NCBI GenBank assembly: GCA_028282485.1
Contig: JANQHU010000124.1
Location: forward strand, 1 to 10,200
Source of the DNA: Bacillota bacterium
GTDB taxonomy: Bacteria; Bacillota; UBA4882; UBA8346
Direction: 5' to 3'
DNA length: 10,200 bases
Positions 1 to 4,228 of this stretch are shown piece after piece; within the stretch, counting starts at the first letter, position 1, and each line of letters begins with the position of its first letter. Position numbers and translations under genes: made by a program. The notes beneath the pieces were generated by a model. It saw nothing but the letters and a program-made list of their open reading frames with translations. It had not been told where the DNA came from and ran no database searches.

Positions 1-1137
1 GGCGGTGGTAGTACCGAGTTAATCGTCGGTAACGGCACTCACTACCATTACTTAGATTCTGTAAAATTAGGGGCCATTCGCTTAACTACTATCTTCTTAA
101 AAAACAAAACTGGTTCTATTTCCTCGGAAAGCTATCAACTAATTCAAAATTATGTGAAGCATCATGCCATTCGTTCGATTCAAAAGATTAAAGAATTTCC
201 CCGGGAACTGGCTTTTGGTAGTTCGGGAACTATCGAAAATTTAGCGAACATTACCTATCGAACCCTCTATAAAAGAAAAATTCAGAAAGAAGATTTTTTA
301 GAATATAGCGATCTAAAAAAAACCATTGACCTGCTATGCTCTTTATCACTGGCAGAAAGGCGGCAAGTTCCTGGTATAAACCCGGAACGAGCCGATATCA
401 TCATTTGCGGCGCCGCCATCATTGATACTCTAATGCAAGAATTAAAAATTTCTAGGCTCCAAGTTAGTGAACGGAGCCTGCGGGACGGCTTATTAATTGA
501 TTATTTGAACCGAACTAGTAACGAGCAGTTTTCCGAAAGAATTTCTTTTCGGGAAAAAAGAATTATCCAGTTAGGCAGAGCTTGCGGGTTCGATGAAAAT
601 CATGCCCAGCAGGTTAAAAAAATCTGTGGCGAACTCTTTGAGACTGCCAAAGCAAGTGGCCTGCATCACTTTAATGATTTTGATAAAGAATTATTAAAAT
701 ACGCTGCTCTTTTGCATGATATTGGGGCTTTTTTAACTTATTCCGATCATCATATTCATAGTCATTATTTAATTTGTAATGCCGATTTATTAGGATTTAA
801 CCAAACAGAGATCGATATGATGGCTTGTCTCGCTCTTTATCATCGGAAAGCCTACCCCCGTAAAAAACATTTGCCCTATGCTTCTTTAAATCGAGCCAGT
901 CAACAAGCGGTCTTCTTTTTAAGCACTCTCTTAAGGATCGGGGAGACTCTAGACCGCAGCCATCAAGGAATTATTGAAAAAGCCCAATTATCTTTAGTTG
1001 CAGCCGATAAAATTTTGCTCAAATTAACTGCTTCTGCTGATTGTCAATTAGAAATTTGGGGACTCAAGAATCAACAAGCCTCCTTGGCTACAGCTTTTGG
1101 CAAAAACTTTGAGTTTCAACTGACCCAAAATACTTAA
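1..1137 (+). CDS. ppx: Ppx/GppA family phosphatase with HD domain (5'-truncated by window edge)
   Basis: Exopolyphosphatase or guanosine pentaphosphate phosphohydrolase of the Ppx/GppA family, a cytosolic enzyme that removes terminal phosphate from polyphosphate or pppGpp. The frame is open from base 1, and the first visible residues are GGGSTE, the phosphate-binding loop of the ASKHA fold. The true start is therefore outside the window, and the GTG at 154 is not it. The C-terminal half is an HD-type domain: LLHDIG near visible residue 238, then a HHxHSxYLI-like stretch and YHRKAYP, all typical of bacterial Ppx. 378 codons are visible, ending in tandem TAA codons. The Rrf2 gene follows after 58 nt with no terminator, so the two may be co-transcribed. 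The family is clear. Ppx versus GppA substrate preference cannot be decided from sequence. Confidence 0.9.
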   Translation, partial: GGGSTELIVGNGTHYHYLDSVKLGAIRLTTIFLKNKTGSISSESYQLIQNYVKHHAIRSIQKIKEFPRELAFGSSGTIENLANITYRTLYKRKIQKEDFLEYSDLKKTIDLLCSLSLAERRQVPGINPERADIIICGAAIIDTLMQELKISRLQVSERSLRDGLLIDYLNRTSNEQFSERISFREKRIIQLGRACGFDENHAQQVKKICGELFETAKASGLHHFNDFDKELLKYAALLHDIGAFLTYSDHHIHSHYLICNADLLGFNQTEIDMMACLALYHRKAYPRKKHLPYASLNRASQQAVFFLSTLLRIGETLDRSHQGIIEKAQLSLVAADKILLKLTASADCQLEIWGLKNQQASLATAFGKNFEFQLTQNT

Positions 1138-1180
1138 TAACTTTTAAAAAAATTAAGCATTCCGGTAAATTAATTATTTG

Positions 1181-1187
1181 AAAGGAG
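1181..1187 (+). promoter_or_regulatory. Shine-Dalgarno site deciding the Rrf2 start
   Basis: AAAGGAG lies 8 nt before the TTG at 1196. It lies downstream of the other in-frame TTG at 1178, so it cannot serve that codon. This places the start at 1196. Confidence 0.75.
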
Positions 1188-1195
1188 CCTTAATT

Positions 1196-1642
1196 TTGCC
1201 GCTTTCCACGCGAGGCCGCTACGGATTACGTGCGATTATTGATATTGCCATTAATTCTAATTCCGGTCCTCTTCCTTTACGGGTTATTGCCAAACGCCAA
1301 GAGATTTCCGAATCCTATCTGGAACAGGTCTTTACCAGTTTGCGTAAAGCTGGCTTAATCATCTCTACGCGGGGTGCTCAGGGTGGTTATCTCTTAGGTA
1401 AAGAACCGGAGCAAATTACGGCCGGTGACGTTTTAAGGGCTCTCGAAGGGCCAATTACCCCGGCTTATTGTGTTTCCGAATCTCCGGCCAATCGCTGCGA
1501 ACGGAAGGAAATATGTATTGTCCGTCCTTTTTGGCAGGATTTAAATCAACTTATTAATAACTTTTTAAATACGACCACTCTTGCGGAGATCATTAAGCGG
1601 GGTACCCTTTTTTTAGACCAACAACTAAATGACCCGGAGTAA
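1196..1642 (+). CDS. Rrf2 family transcriptional regulator, IscR-like
   Basis: DNA-binding regulator of 148 residues starting at TTG. The N-terminus PLSTRGRYGLRA is the classic Rrf2 opening. A winged helix follows, with the recognition helix around residues 38-50 (SYLEQVF, including Glu43, which matters in IscR) and the wing RGAQGGY at 59-65. Three cysteines, C92, C101 and C107, sit where IscR binds its Fe-S cluster. The spacing is X8 then X5, rather than the X5 and X5 of E. coli IscR. An Fe-S or redox sensor is therefore likely, and a CymR-type regulator without cysteines is unlikely. No iscS or nifU follows: the gene ends in a terminator and faces a convergent cluster. It lies downstream of the Ppx gene. 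Targets are unknown. Confidence 0.88.
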   Translation: MPLSTRGRYGLRAIIDIAINSNSGPLPLRVIAKRQEISESYLEQVFTSLRKAGLIISTRGAQGGYLLGKEPEQITAGDVLRALEGPITPAYCVSESPANRCERKEICIVRPFWQDLNQLINNFLNTTTLAEIIKRGTLFLDQQLNDPE

Positions 1643-1661
1643 AACTGCGCTCCGGGCTTTC
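1633..1661 (+). terminator. Intrinsic terminator of the Rrf2 gene
   Basis: Arms CCCGGAG (1633-1639) and CTCCGGG (1650-1656) pair perfectly around a 10-nt loop. CTTTCTT follows on the plus strand. The TAA stop codon sits in the loop. The same stem could stop minus-strand transcription from miniprotein gene 1, but its T-tract in that direction is weak. Confidence 0.75.
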
Positions 1662-1712
1662 TTGCTTAAAGAACAAGATAAGGCTTAACAAAATCTATCA
1701 GGTATTTTTTTA

Positions 1713-1811
1713 TTAAAATCCACCACAGCAGCAGCAGATAAGGATAATTATGAGTAACAAGCAACAACAATTATTATCTCCATAACCACCACAATCTTTT
1801 AATCCAAACAT
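1713..1811 (-). CDS. Cys-rich miniprotein 1 (32 aa)
   Basis: Tiny protein of unknown function. It begins MFGLKDCGGYGDNN, followed by CCC at 15-17, an aliphatic run LLLIIILI at 18-25, CCCC at 26-29 and GGF at the end. Eight of 32 residues are cysteine. An AAGGGA ribosome site (1823-1828) lies 11 nt before the ATG. The gene call rests on four paralogues next door with the same layout and conserved flanking signals. The hydrophobic stretch could associate with a membrane or pack in a spore layer, and the cysteines could form disulfides or bind metal; both are inference. It resembles in size and style the tiny YjcZ-type and high-cysteine proteins of spore formers, but I cannot assign it to a named family. 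No convincing dedicated terminator follows. Confidence 0.8.
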   Translation of the reverse strand: MFGLKDCGGYGDNNCCCLLLIIILICCCCGGF

Positions 1812-1845
1812 TAAAAAACACATCCCTTCTTAGTTTATTTGTCTC

Positions 1846-1868
1846 TCGAAAACCATCTTATTTTTCGA
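1846..1868 (-). promoter_or_regulatory. 5' stem-loop of miniprotein gene 1
   Basis: TCGAAAA (1862-1868 read on the minus strand) pairs with TTTTCGA (1846-1852) around a 9-nt loop. The stem begins 6 nt after the last base of the -10 element, so it should form at the very 5' end of the mRNA. It lies upstream of the ribosome site, so a stabilising role is more likely than occlusion. Confidence 0.6.
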
Positions 1869-1873
1869 TAATA

Positions 1874-1901
1874 TATGATATGCTTTTATTTATTTAAATG
1901 T
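1874..1901 (-). promoter_or_regulatory. Sigma-K-like promoter of miniprotein gene 1
   Basis: Minus-strand AC at 1901-1900, 17 nt, then CATATCATA (1882-1874). This fits the sigma-K form AC-N17-CATAnnnTA exactly. Unlike the other four cassettes, there is no conserved block upstream of the -35. Confidence 0.6.
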
Positions 1902-1923
1902 AGTTATGCTCCCGGCACTTTAA

Positions 1924-2022
1924 TTAGCAGCAACCGCAGCAACAGATGATAACTACTAATAATAACAATAAGCAACCACAACCATTATTATCGCCACAAC
2001 CACAATCTTTCAAATTAAACAT
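1924..2022 (-). CDS. Cys-rich miniprotein 2 (32 aa)
   Basis: Begins MFNLKDCGCGDNNG, then CGC at 15-17, the aliphatic run LLLLLVVII at 18-26 and an altered end, CCCGCC, in place of CCCCGGF. Nine of 32 residues are cysteine, the richest of the five. The first eleven residues equal those of miniprotein 3. AAAGGA (2032-2037) lies 9 nt before the ATG. No terminator hairpin is visible between its stop and the next promoter, so transcripts may run into gene 1. Function is unknown. A structural or metal/thiol role in the late spore is inferred from the promoter type only. Confidence 0.8.
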   Translation of the reverse strand: MFNLKDCGCGDNNGCGCLLLLLVVIICCCGCC

Positions 2023-2054
2023 CCTGATCATTCCTTTCTATTTCCTATGATTAT

Positions 2055-2078
2055 TTAAAAAGCTTCTGCGCTTTTTAA
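2055..2078 (-). promoter_or_regulatory. 5' stem-loop of miniprotein gene 2
   Basis: A perfect 9-bp stem: TTAAAAAGC (2070-2078 read on the minus strand) pairs with GCTTTTTAA (2055-2063) around a 6-nt loop. It starts 8 nt after the -10 element, so near the predicted transcript 5' end. Confidence 0.65.
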
Positions 2079-2085
2079 TATATAA

Positions 2086-2113
2086 TATAATATGTGAGCT
2101 GAATTAAAATTGT
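2086..2113 (-). promoter_or_regulatory. Sigma-K-like promoter of miniprotein gene 2
   Basis: Minus-strand AC at 2113-2112, 17 nt, then CATATTATA (2094-2086). Exact fit to AC-N17-CATAnnnTA. Confidence 0.65.
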
Positions 2114-2134
2114 AATAGGCCAAAATATCTTTTT
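2112..2134 (-). promoter_or_regulatory. Shared upstream block, cassette 2
   Basis: On the minus strand, AAAGATATTTTGGCCTA ends at the -35 AC. The GATATTTT and GCCTA parts recur in cassettes 3 and 4, and more loosely in 5. The complement of GCCTA, TAGGC, fits the TRGGY core of GerE sites as I recall it. It is a candidate activator site. Confidence 0.4.
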
Positions 2135-2173
2135 AAAGCACTTTTTAAATCAGGCAAAATTCATAATCATTAC

Positions 2174-2208
2174 AAAAAACACCCGGAAGACGGGTAAATC
2201 CTCCGGGT
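2174..2208 (-). terminator. Terminator of miniprotein gene 3
   Basis: On the minus strand ACCCGGA (2208-2202) pairs with TCCGGGT (2187-2181). One outer-loop mismatch and a further C-G pair may extend the stem. A GTTTTTT run follows. It lies 21 nt past the gene 3 stop and before the promoter region of gene 2. Confidence 0.85.
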
Positions 2209-2228
2209 ATCTTTATTATCAATGATAA

Positions 2229-2336
2229 CTAAAATCCGCCACAGCAACAACAGATAATTACGATAAGTAATAATAAACAGGAACAGTTGCCACCATTATA
2301 ACCATCGCCACAACCACAATCTTTCAAATTAAACAT
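2229..2336 (-). CDS. Cys-rich miniprotein 3 (35 aa)
   Basis: Begins MFNLKDCGCGDGYNGGN, then CSC at 18-20, LLLLIVII at 21-28 and CCCCGGF at 29-35, ending in TAG. Eight cysteines. The C-terminal half is identical to miniprotein 5, while the N-terminus matches miniprotein 2. This suggests duplication with mixing, or conversion, between copies. AAGGGA (2346-2351) lies 9 nt before the ATG. It is followed by its own strong terminator. Its promoter is the weakest match of the five. Function unknown. Confidence 0.82.
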   Translation of the reverse strand: MFNLKDCGCGDGYNGGNCSCLLLLIVIICCCCGGF

Positions 2337-2369
2337 GCTTATCATTCCCTTCTTTTTTTGGATAATTTG

Positions 2370-2396
2370 CTTGAAAAACTTTTTTAGCTTTTCAAG
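2370..2396 (-). promoter_or_regulatory. 5' stem-loop of miniprotein gene 3
   Basis: CTTGAAAA (2389-2396 read on the minus strand) pairs with TTTTCAAG (2370-2377). Two further pairs form inside after one mismatch. It starts 7 nt after the -10 position. Confidence 0.62.
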
Positions 2397-2402
2397 TTAC
2401 TA

Positions 2403-2430
2403 CATTTTATGTCTAGCCAAGTTAAACTGC
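2403..2430 (-). promoter_or_regulatory. Degenerate sigma-K-like promoter of miniprotein gene 3
   Basis: Same position and spacing as the other cassettes, but GC (2430-2429) replaces the -35 AC and the -10 reads CATAAAATG, with TG in place of the final TA. CATA itself and the N17 spacing are kept. It is probably weaker, or read by another sigma factor. Confidence 0.45.
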
Positions 2431-2451
2431 AATAGGCTGAAGTATCTTTCT
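2429..2451 (-). promoter_or_regulatory. Shared upstream block, cassette 3
   Basis: On the minus strand AAAGATACTTCAGCCTA abuts the -35 position. It is the same block as in cassette 2, with a few substitutions; GATA and GCCTA are kept. Confidence 0.4.
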
Positions 2452-2477
2452 AGACCAGTGATAGTTATATAAATCTT

Positions 2478-2518
2478 TAAAAAAGCATACGCGGAGCTGG
2501 TACCCCGGTATGCTTTTT
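2478..2518 (-). terminator. Terminator of miniprotein gene 4
   Basis: AAAAAGCATAC pairs with GTATGCTTTTT around a GC-rich interior (2491-2507) that can form extra pairs. The minus-strand 3' arm ends in six T. The stem is 15 nt past the gene 4 stop. Its near-palindromic A/T flanks could work in both directions. Confidence 0.82.
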
Positions 2519-2532
2519 ATCATCAAATATAA

Positions 2533-2634
2533 TTAAAAACCGTTACAGCAACAGCAAACGATGATTACAACTAATAATAATAAACAAGAGCAATTATTGC
2601 GATATCCGCCACCACAATCTTTAATTTCTGACAT
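2533..2634 (-). CDS. Cys-rich miniprotein 4 (33 aa)
   Basis: Begins MSEIKDCGGGYRNN, then CSC at 15-17, LLLLVVIIV at 18-26, CCCC at 27-30 and NGF. Seven cysteines. It is the only copy with an Arg in the linker and with Asn in place of the first Gly of the GGF tail. AAAGGA (2645-2650) lies 10 nt before the ATG. It has its own promoter, stem-loop and terminator, so it is a self-contained unit. Function unknown. Confidence 0.82.
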   Translation of the reverse strand: MSEIKDCGGGYRNNCSCLLLLVVIIVCCCCNGF

Positions 2635-2663
2635 TGAAATTTCATCCTTTCAGTTTTATGATT

Positions 2664-2690
2664 TCTTAAAAACTATTTAGTTTTTTAAGA
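2664..2690 (-). promoter_or_regulatory. 5' stem-loop of miniprotein gene 4
   Basis: TCTTAAAAA (2682-2690 read on the minus strand) pairs perfectly with TTTTTAAGA (2664-2672). Two more pairs can form past a one-base bulge. It starts 6 nt after the -10 element. Confidence 0.65.
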
Positions 2691-2695
2691 TACTA

Positions 2696-2723
2696 TATAG
2701 TATGTTGCGTACCCGGAAATTGT
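2696..2723 (-). promoter_or_regulatory. Sigma-K-like promoter of miniprotein gene 4
   Basis: Minus-strand AC at 2723-2722, 17 nt, then CATACTATA (2704-2696). Exact fit to AC-N17-CATAnnnTA. CATACTAT also comes close to the sigma-E -10, so early mother-cell expression is possible. Confidence 0.65.
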
Positions 2724-2744
2724 ATTAGGCTAAAATATCATTTT
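2722..2744 (-). promoter_or_regulatory. Shared upstream block, cassette 4
   Basis: On the minus strand TGATATTTTAGCCTA abuts the -35 AC, nearly identical to the block in cassette 2. Confidence 0.4.
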
Positions 2745-2783
2745 AAATTCTTTTTTTAAATTTATACCAATAAACCACAGATA

Positions 2784-2818
2784 AAAAAGCAAACCCGAAA
2801 AGTTAGAAACTCTTCGGG
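2784..2818 (-). terminator. Terminator of miniprotein gene 5
   Basis: On the minus strand CCCGAAGAG (2818-2810) pairs with CTTTTCGGG (2802-2794), including one G-U pair, around a 7-nt loop. TTTGCTTTTTT follows. It starts 25 nt past the gene 5 stop. Confidence 0.85.
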
Positions 2819-2842
2819 CGTGTAGATCACTATAAGCTATAC

Positions 2843-2950
2843 TTAAAAGCCACCACAGCAGCAACAAATTATAACGATAAGTAATAATAAACAGGAACAG
2901 TTATTGCCACCAAAACCACCGTAACCACCACAATCTTTGATCTCAGACAT
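2843..2950 (-). CDS. Cys-rich miniprotein 5 (35 aa)
   Basis: Begins MSEIKDCGGYGGFGGNN, then CSC at 18-20, LLLLIVII at 21-28 and CCCCGGF at 29-35. Seven cysteines, with the most glycine-rich linker of the set. GGGAAGGG (2961-2968) lies 10 nt before the ATG. It is the first copy downstream of purE. No terminator separates the two, but it has its own exact sigma-K-like promoter. The C-terminus from CSC onward is identical to miniprotein 3. Function is unknown; the aliphatic-plus-CCCC tail suggests membrane or coat association with thiol cross-linking or metal binding (inference). Confidence 0.82.
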   Translation of the reverse strand: MSEIKDCGGYGGFGGNNCSCLLLLIVIICCCCGGF

Positions 2951-2979
2951 TAATTATCAACCCTTCCCTAAACAGTTTT

Positions 2980-3003
2980 CCGAAAAGACTTTTTTCTCTT
3001 CGG
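2980..3003 (-). promoter_or_regulatory. 5' stem-loop of miniprotein gene 5
   Basis: CCGAAGAG (2996-3003 read on the minus strand) pairs with CTTTTCGG (2980-2987), with one G-U pair, around an 8-nt loop. It starts 6 nt after the -10 element. Confidence 0.65.
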
Positions 3004-3008
3004 TAATA

Positions 3009-3036
3009 TATACTATGTCTTTTCTCAATAAGTGGT
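3009..3036 (-). promoter_or_regulatory. Sigma-K-like promoter of miniprotein gene 5
   Basis: Minus-strand AC at 3036-3035, 17 nt, then CATAGTATA (3017-3009). Exact fit to AC-N17-CATAnnnTA. Confidence 0.65.
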
Positions 3037-3060
3037 CATGGGCAAAAATAATATCTTTTT
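3035..3060 (-). promoter_or_regulatory. Shared upstream block, cassette 5 (diverged)
   Basis: AAAAAGATATT and GCCCA are present on the minus strand ahead of the -35. They are about 3 nt further apart than in cassettes 2-4. Confidence 0.3.
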
Positions 3061-3083
3061 AGGATGATTTGAAGTCGTATCTC

Positions 3084-3596
3084 TTATTTCTTTTGTTCTA
3101 AATAGGCTTGGTAACCAATCTCTTGTAGTAATTCTCCTTTTTTATTTACTTCTGCCGAGAGTCTTTGTTTATAACTCACAACCGTTTCCCGAACCTGGGG
3201 ATCTCCGGCTCCTAAGATTTGGGCCGCTAAAATACCAGCATTTTTGGCCCCATCAATACTCACCGTCGCCACCGGAATGCCACTAGGCATTTGAACGATA
3301 GAGTAAAGAGAATCAACCCCGCTTAAAGTAGGTGTCTTAATTGGGACCCCGATCACCGGCAATGGGGTGAAGGCGGCCAAAACTCCCGGCAAATGCGCTG
3401 CCCCGCCGGCCCCGGCAATAATCACTTTGAGACCTCGCTTGGCGGCTGAAGTAGCATATTCCATTGCTTTCTGAGGCGAACGATGGGCTGAGATCACGGT
3501 AATCTCGTATTGCACACCTAATTCTTCTAAAATCATCGCCGCTGCTTTCATTACTGGTAAATCTGAGTCACTCCCCATAATAATTCCAACCATCAC
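3084..3596 (-). CDS. purE: N5-carboxyaminoimidazole ribonucleotide mutase (class I PurE)
   Basis: Moves the carboxyl group of N5-CAIR to give CAIR in de novo purine synthesis; cytosolic, octameric in characterised relatives. Length, 170 residues, is normal. Signature residues are GSDSD at 8-12, SAHR at 36-39 with the catalytic His, and GAGGAAHLPG at 62-71. The GTG at 3596 is followed at once by an in-frame ATG at 3593. AAAGGAG (3607-3613) is 10 nt from GTG and 13 nt from ATG, so GTG is favoured slightly. The gap to pyrE is 15 nt and the ribosome site overlaps the pyrE stop, so it is the last gene of the pyrimidine operon. No purK or other pur gene is visible here. No clear terminator follows. 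Confidence 0.95.
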   Translation of the reverse strand: MMVGIIMGSDSDLPVMKAAAMILEELGVQYEITVISAHRSPQKAMEYATSAAKRGLKVIIAGAGGAAHLPGVLAAFTPLPVIGVPIKTPTLSGVDSLYSIVQMPSGIPVATVSIDGAKNAGILAAQILGAGDPQVRETVVSYKQRLSAEVNKKGELLQEIGYQAYLEQKK

Positions 3597-3606
3597 TAAT
3601 TGTCAT

Positions 3607-3613
3607 CTCCTTT
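3607..3613 (-). promoter_or_regulatory. purE Shine-Dalgarno site overlapping the pyrE stop
   Basis: AAAGGAG on the minus strand shares bases with the pyrE TAA (3614-3612). Ribosomes ending pyrE can therefore reload for purE. Confidence 0.7.
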
Positions 3614-4175
3614 ATCTTCTTGTACTAAAGGGAACCTCCTCATGACAAAGAGGGCAATGTTCCGGTTCCCAGGTTTCCACTTCGGTGGTGTAGAGGGCTT
3701 CTTTTTTAGCTCCAAAATGGACCTTACCCCCACTACGATCTACTAAAATTCCAACGCCACATACATTAGCACCATGCTCGCGGACCACATCCATTACTTC
3801 GAAAACCGATCCCCCGGTTTTAATCACATCTTCAACGACGAGGACGTTTTCATCTTCTTCTAAAATAAAACCTCTTTTGAGAGTCATTTTACCATCTTCC
3901 CGCTCCGTAAATAGTGCTCGAATTCCTAAAATTTTAGCTACTTCGTAAGCCACAATAATTCCCCCGATGGCCGGAGCAATTACCGCGTGGAGCTCTAATC
4001 CTTTAAAACGCCGGGCTAAATCTTCACAAAGCCGCTCGGTAAACTTAGGGTACTGTAAGACTTGGGCACACTGCATTACTACCCTGCTATGGCGCCCGGA
4101 AGTCAAACGAAAATGACCTTCTCGAATTACTTTAGTTTCCCGAAAAATTTCTAAGATTTCCTTTTGTTCAAGCAC
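3612..4175 (-). CDS. pyrE: Orotate phosphoribosyltransferase
   Basis: Joins orotate to PRPP to make OMP, the fifth step of UMP synthesis. The PRPP-binding motif is VLVVEDVIKTGGS at residues 111-123. The mobile catalytic loop FTEREDGKMTLKRGF lies near 89-103. The C-terminus carries a CPLC pair (174 and 177) followed by HEEVPF, a tail known in a subset of bacterial PyrE. I chose the GTG at 4175 (187 residues) because AAGGAGG sits 8 nt upstream. The ATG at 4211 would add 12 residues that are poor in family character and has no well-spaced ribosome site. It follows pyrD directly; pyrF, which separates them in Bacillus, is absent. Confidence 0.93.
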   Translation of the reverse strand: MLEQKEILEIFRETKVIREGHFRLTSGRHSRVVMQCAQVLQYPKFTERLCEDLARRFKGLELHAVIAPAIGGIIVAYEVAKILGIRALFTEREDGKMTLKRGFILEEDENVLVVEDVIKTGGSVFEVMDVVREHGANVCGVGILVDRSGGKVHFGAKKEALYTTEVETWEPEHCPLCHEEVPFSTRR

Positions 4176-4183
4176 TAGCTTTT

Positions 4184-4190
4184 CCTCCTT
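4184..4190 (-). promoter_or_regulatory. Shine-Dalgarno site deciding the pyrE start
   Basis: A full AAGGAGG, 8 nt before the GTG at 4175. It would lie inside the coding sequence if the upstream ATG at 4211 were used. Confidence 0.8.
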
Positions 4191-4228
4191 AGAGTGAAAT
4201 AAAAAACTCATCCTTGCAATTATTGCTT

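Larger units (their letters stand above)
1713..3060 (-). repeat. Tandem array of five miniprotein cassettes
   Basis: Five diverged direct repeats on the minus strand, with ATG positions at 1811, 2022, 2336, 2634 and 2950, so 211-316 nt apart. Each holds promoter, 5' stem-loop, ribosome site and a 32-35 codon gene. Cassettes 3, 4 and 5 also have a clear terminator. Cassettes 2 and 3 share the N-terminus MFNLKDCGCGD with near-identical DNA, and cassettes 4 and 5 share MSEIKDCGG, which suggests stepwise duplication. Together they explain the 1.4 kb between the Rrf2 gene and purE. Confidence 0.85.

Noticed and set aside
154..156. GTG at 154 as the start of the first gene
   Set aside because: The frame is open to base 1 and encodes the GGGSTE phosphate loop upstream, so the gene is truncated by the window.
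1178..1195. TTG at 1178 as the Rrf2 start
   Set aside because: The ribosome site lies downstream of it, and Rrf2 proteins normally begin close to LSTRGRYGLRA, which fits the TTG at 1196.
1662..1712. A dedicated terminator for miniprotein gene 1
   Set aside because: The only stem here (a loose CTTG/CAAG pairing at 1661-1677) is too short and lacks a T-run on the minus strand.
1846..3003. The 5' palindromes as operator sites for one repressor
   Set aside because: The five palindromes have different sequences. Only pairing and position are kept, which points to RNA structure.
1713..3060. Repetitive look suggesting a CRISPR or other noncoding repeat array
   Set aside because: Repeat units are 211-316 nt, diverged and contain intact reading frames with promoters and terminators. 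There are no short identical repeats with unique spacers.
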